Of a stretch of 64,000 nt of DNA, positions 61,235 through 64,000 are shown piece by piece. Below the pieces are notes generated by a model. The model did no database searches and had not been told where the DNA came from. It saw only the letters and a program-made list of their open reading frames with translations. A program made the translations under genes and the position numbers. Location of the stretch: positions 1 through 64,000 of the forward strand of contig CAZXYS010000009.1 in assembly GCA_964645005.1 (NCBI GenBank), written 5' to 3'. This DNA is from CAZXYS01 sp964645005 (lineage in GTDB: Bacteria > Bacteroidota > Ignavibacteria > Kapaibacteriales > UBA2268). How positions within the stretch are numbered: the first letter of the stretch is position 1; the number at the start of each line of letters is the position of its first letter.

Positions 61235-62428
61235 ATGATGAAATACAGAACAGGTACAAGAAAAGCAACACTACTTCTCGCAAGCACACTGACAGTGATG
61301 GCGGGGGCTATTGTCGCGCCCTCTTTGCCGCAAATAGCCGATATATTCAAAGAGATCGAAAATATCGAACTTAAGTCAAAATTAGTGCTAACGCTGCATT
61401 CGCTGGTAATAGCTTTCATCGCGCCGTTTGCCGGGTGGTTCATCGACGCTTTCGGCAGGAAAAAGCTGCTTATATTTTCCCTTGTACTCTATGCTGCAGC
61501 AGGTACAAGCGGGCTGTATTTCGAGAATCTCCATTTCATTTTGGGCGGCAGGTTCATGCTTGGCGCTGCAGTAGCGGGAATAATGACATCAACCACCACT
61601 CTCATCGCAGATTATTTCAAAGGAGAAGAAAGAAACAACTTTCTCGGCTTACAGGCAGCCTTTATGGCTATAGGCGGGCTGGTGTACCTCAGCGCCGGCG
61701 GTTTCCTTGCGGATGTTCACTGGCGGGGACCTTTTGCTATTTATGGTGTTTCCATTGCGCTGGTTCCATTTGCATTGATGAGTATCAGCGACATTTTTCG
61801 GTCAAAAGTAAAAGAAAACTTAGTGGAAAAGGATATTGCTGAAATCCATAAACCTACTGTGATCCTTCTTTTAGGTTCTATCTTCATTGCCATGGCAATC
61901 TTTTACATGGTACCGGTTCAGATCCCATTTATACTCAAAAAATTCGAAGGTATAAACAATCTGGGGGTTGGACTGGCTATAGCGTCCGGATCAATTACCG
62001 GCGCTTTAATTTCAGGGAATTACGGCAAATTCAAGCGGAGGCTGGATTATCCCAGAATATTCGCCATAGCCTTTTTATTCAACTCAATAGGTTATTTAAT
62101 AATTTCACAGGCATCTACATATACGTTGATTGTCGCAGGTATTGCTATCAGCGGATTCGGTACGGGTTTCATCTTCCCGAATGCAAATACCTGGATTGTG
62201 GCATTAGCGCCGGAAAACCTGCGCGGCAGACTTGTGGGATTGTTAAACTTCTTCCTTTTCAGCGGATTATTTCTTTCTCCGATATTAATACAGCCTATTG
62301 TTGAAGTATCCTCCCTGAAATTATCTTTCTTTGTCTGTTCAGCAATATTATTAAGCATGTCTCTATTTTACTTTTTCTCAGCGCCGGTTTTGATAAGAAT
62401 AAGAAAAGCAGGAGAATCAACTGCTTAA
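61235..62428 (+). CDS. MFS transporter
   Basis: A 397-residue membrane protein with about twelve hydrophobic segments. Between segments 2 and 3 it has the MFS motif A as GWFIDAFGRKKLL, and a related GNYGKFKRR lies between the halves. Substrate cannot be assigned; the size suits small drug or metabolite transporters. The ATG at 61235 is followed immediately by another ATG, and either may be used; no strong ribosome site decides. Confidence 0.88.
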   Translation: MMKYRTGTRKATLLLASTLTVMAGAIVAPSLPQIADIFKEIENIELKSKLVLTLHSLVIAFIAPFAGWFIDAFGRKKLLIFSLVLYAAAGTSGLYFENLHFILGGRFMLGAAVAGIMTSTTTLIADYFKGEERNNFLGLQAAFMAIGGLVYLSAGGFLADVHWRGPFAIYGVSIALVPFALMSISDIFRSKVKENLVEKDIAEIHKPTVILLLGSIFIAMAIFYMVPVQIPFILKKFEGINNLGVGLAIASGSITGALISGNYGKFKRRLDYPRIFAIAFLFNSIGYLIISQASTYTLIVAGIAISGFGTGFIFPNANTWIVALAPENLRGRLVGLLNFFLFSGLFLSPILIQPIVEVSSLKLSFFVCSAILLSMSLFYFFSAPVLIRIRKAGESTA

Positions 62429-62628
62429 GCAGATAAATTCGTTGGGAATTAAAAATTCTATCAAAATCATAAATCAGACAATAATTGCAAAAAACAAAGC
62501 GGCGAAGCAATCCGGGAACTTAAAGATTGCTCCGCCCTTTTAAAGCAGCTTTCACTTCGATAACTTATCTCGGAATAACTACTATCAATCAATTTTTGTT
62601 ATCTCTAATGAAAAATTCCGATTTAAGA

Positions 62629-64000
62629 TCAATGCTTATGTATATCCCTGTGCATTATCCGCCTCGATTGATATTTCATCTCATCTTCGGGTAGAGCCAT
62701 AAGTCTGTTATTCAGCCCCTCGTCATTGGCGCTTCTCAGATATTTTGCAAGATATGAGATCAATCCTGACGGGAAAATATTCTCTCTTTCATATAAACTT
62801 CTTACCTGCAATAATTTTTCTCCGGATTCCATGCAGCTTGTCGCAAGTTCGTTCAAATCTTCCATTGATGCCGATGAATGCACCTGTTTACCAATATGGC
62901 AATTTTGTGCAATATCGAGAGCGTTCTTCGGATTGGTCAATCCCCATTCGGCAGCCATAGTTATACCGGCAAGCAAAAGATGAACATTAGCACTTCCGTC
63001 AGGACTACGCAATTCAACAGTCTGGCGGGATTCTTCCTGCTTTAGTTTATCCTTTTGCTGGGGATTTACTTTCTGAGCCAGATTATCAATATTTGACCAT
63101 GCCAGCGGCACCCGTATCAACGCGCTGCGGTTCATGGCACTCCAGCACACTTTTGTAGGAGCCTCCTGATTAGGCACCAGTCGCAGATAAGATGCCGGTA
63201 CCATATTTCCAAAAGCAGTCAAACTCGGAGCATAGTGGCTTAATCCGCCAATCAGTTTAAGCGCATCTTCGGAAAGCTCCCCCTTATCATCGAGCATCCG
63301 GTTTTTCCCGTCTTTATGCAAAGACATATGGATATGCAAGCCGTTTCCGGCGTGACCAATTTCGATTTTCGGGAAAAATGTAGCAATACAATTATGTCTG
63401 TAAGCAACATTCCTGATTATCCAACTGGCTATTACCAGGCAGTCAGCCATTTCATCAGCCGGTGTGGGCAGAAATTCTATCTCTACCTGCTCGGCTGTTT
63501 TGCCGTCTATCTCGTCAAAATCACTTTCAATCTTCTCCAGATAACCCACTTCATTATGGGCATATTTCACATTACCTGAAATCTGGGAAATATAGCGCAG
63601 CATTTCGTTCAACATTGGTCCGCTTTTAATAAAGGGCTCCGTAGCATGATATCCCTTCTGCGATGGCAGCGGATAAGATGCACTCTCGAAGTCGCCGATC
63701 ATAAAAAATTCAATTTCACCAAATGTCTTTAACTCATATCCGGTATTATCCTTGAGCAATTGAGCAGCATTGCGCAAAATATTATCCGGGGCGAACCAGG
63801 CAAGATTGCCTTCACTATCGAAAAATCGACAAATGAAATCAAGGCTTTTATCATCAAACGGATTGATAAAAGCGCTGCTATAAACCGGTACTATATAAAG
63901 ATCGGAGCGTCCGGTTTCGACAATCCCTTTAAAGAGTGAAGACCCATCAACTCTCTCGCCATCAGTTAATATAAGCTCCAGTTGTCTGTTATTTAATATT
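62629..64000 (-). CDS. glnA: glutamine synthetase (partial, 5' end outside window)
   Basis: The frame runs from the stop at 62629 through the right edge; the upstream 74 codons are in frame, so the gene is cut by the window, and an internal TTG at 63777 is not the start. The N-terminal beta-grasp domain is visible in DGERVDGSSLFKGIVETGR and DPFDDKSLDF-like sequence. The catalytic domain shows GEIEFF, EVEIEFLP, GNGLHIHMSLHKDG, NRSALIRVP and VELRSPDGSANVHL, the glutamate, ATP and metal motifs of glutamine synthetase. It makes glutamine from glutamate and ammonia. The exact subtype (GS type I relative or a gamma-glutamyl ligase) cannot be fixed here. Confidence 0.88.
   Translation of the reverse strand, partial: ILNNRQLELILTDGERVDGSSLFKGIVETGRSDLYIVPVYSSAFINPFDDKSLDFICRFFDSEGNLAWFAPDNILRNAAQLLKDNTGYELKTFGEIEFFMIGDFESASYPLPSQKGYHATEPFIKSGPMLNEMLRYISQISGNVKYAHNEVGYLEKIESDFDEIDGKTAEQVEIEFLPTPADEMADCLVIASWIIRNVAYRHNCIATFFPKIEIGHAGNGLHIHMSLHKDGKNRMLDDKGELSEDALKLIGGLSHYAPSLTAFGNMVPASYLRLVPNQEAPTKVCWSAMNRSALIRVPLAWSNIDNLAQKVNPQQKDKLKQEESRQTVELRSPDGSANVHLLLAGITMAAEWGLTNPKNALDIAQNCHIGKQVHSSASMEDLNELATSCMESGEKLLQVRSLYERENIFPSGLISYLAKYLRSANDEGLNNRLMALPEDEMKYQSRRIMHRDIHKH

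Noticed and set aside
1..64000. tRNA, rRNA and known riboswitches
   Set aside because: None was recognised by eye on either strand; a covariance search would be needed to exclude short RNA genes.

Overview
The window looks like a chromosomal piece of a moderately AT-rich bacterium of the Bacteroidota/Chlorobi side, most likely the Ignavibacteria/Kapabacteria group. This rests on several secreted proteins ending in type IX secretion (Por) sorting domains, a dipeptidyl peptidase IV, TonB-dependent receptors paired with lipoproteins, Bacteroidota-style TAnnTTTG promoter boxes, and large propeller and OmpA-type envelope proteins. The placement is inference; no rRNA or tRNA gene was found to confirm it.

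Layout. 1-2.4 kb is the end of a TonB-receptor operon (receptor tail, lipoprotein, NapH/NosR-like iron-sulfur membrane protein, second lipoprotein). It breaks off inside the second lipoprotein gene and runs into a von Willebrand A secreted protein (to 4.4 kb). An all-in-one type ISP-like restriction-methylase follows (4.5-7.7 kb), then purD and a dipeptidyl peptidase IV. 11.7-14.7 kb is an OprC/NosA-like copper TonB receptor with a metal-binding lipoprotein. 15.3-24.3 kb holds aconitase, a mechanosensitive channel, and a beta-propeller/choice-of-anchor protein paired with an OmpA-like protein. 25.0-30.2 kb is a second all-in-one restriction-methylase, a small unknown gene and a divergent WYL regulator with a palindromic operator between them. 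30.3-36.9 kb is housekeeping: DUF1573 protein, dapB, ftsE-like ATPase, xerD, PgpH-like HD phosphodiesterase, ccmB. 36.9-42.0 kb is envelope proteins and a gamma-carbonic anhydrase. 42.4-44.3 kb is an Rrf2 iron-sulfur regulator facing a ferredoxin-domain protein, with a cupin. Then metG, a decaying DUF72/Nudix locus, a UPF0158 gene pair, and a biotin-dependent acyl-CoA carboxylase cluster (48.9-54.4 kb) interrupted by an unusual PP-loop ATPase with a NifU-like tail. 54.6-57.3 kb is an AT-rich two-gene secreted-protein cassette bracketed by 46-bp direct repeats. The right end has an MsbA-like exporter, a TlpA-like thioredoxin, a small sorting-domain protein, an MFS transporter and most of a glutamine synthetase gene that runs off the edge.

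The intergenic spaces hold several families of dispersed repeats. Each was seen in at least two copies, often inverted relative to one another, and three types of hairpin share a GCTTTAGC-like core. The most novel points are the PP-loop/NifU fusion inside the carboxylase cluster, the repeat-bounded cassette with a degenerate metalloprotease motif, the WYL operator beside the restriction locus, the Rrf2 operator pair, and the hybrid junction near 2.43 kb.
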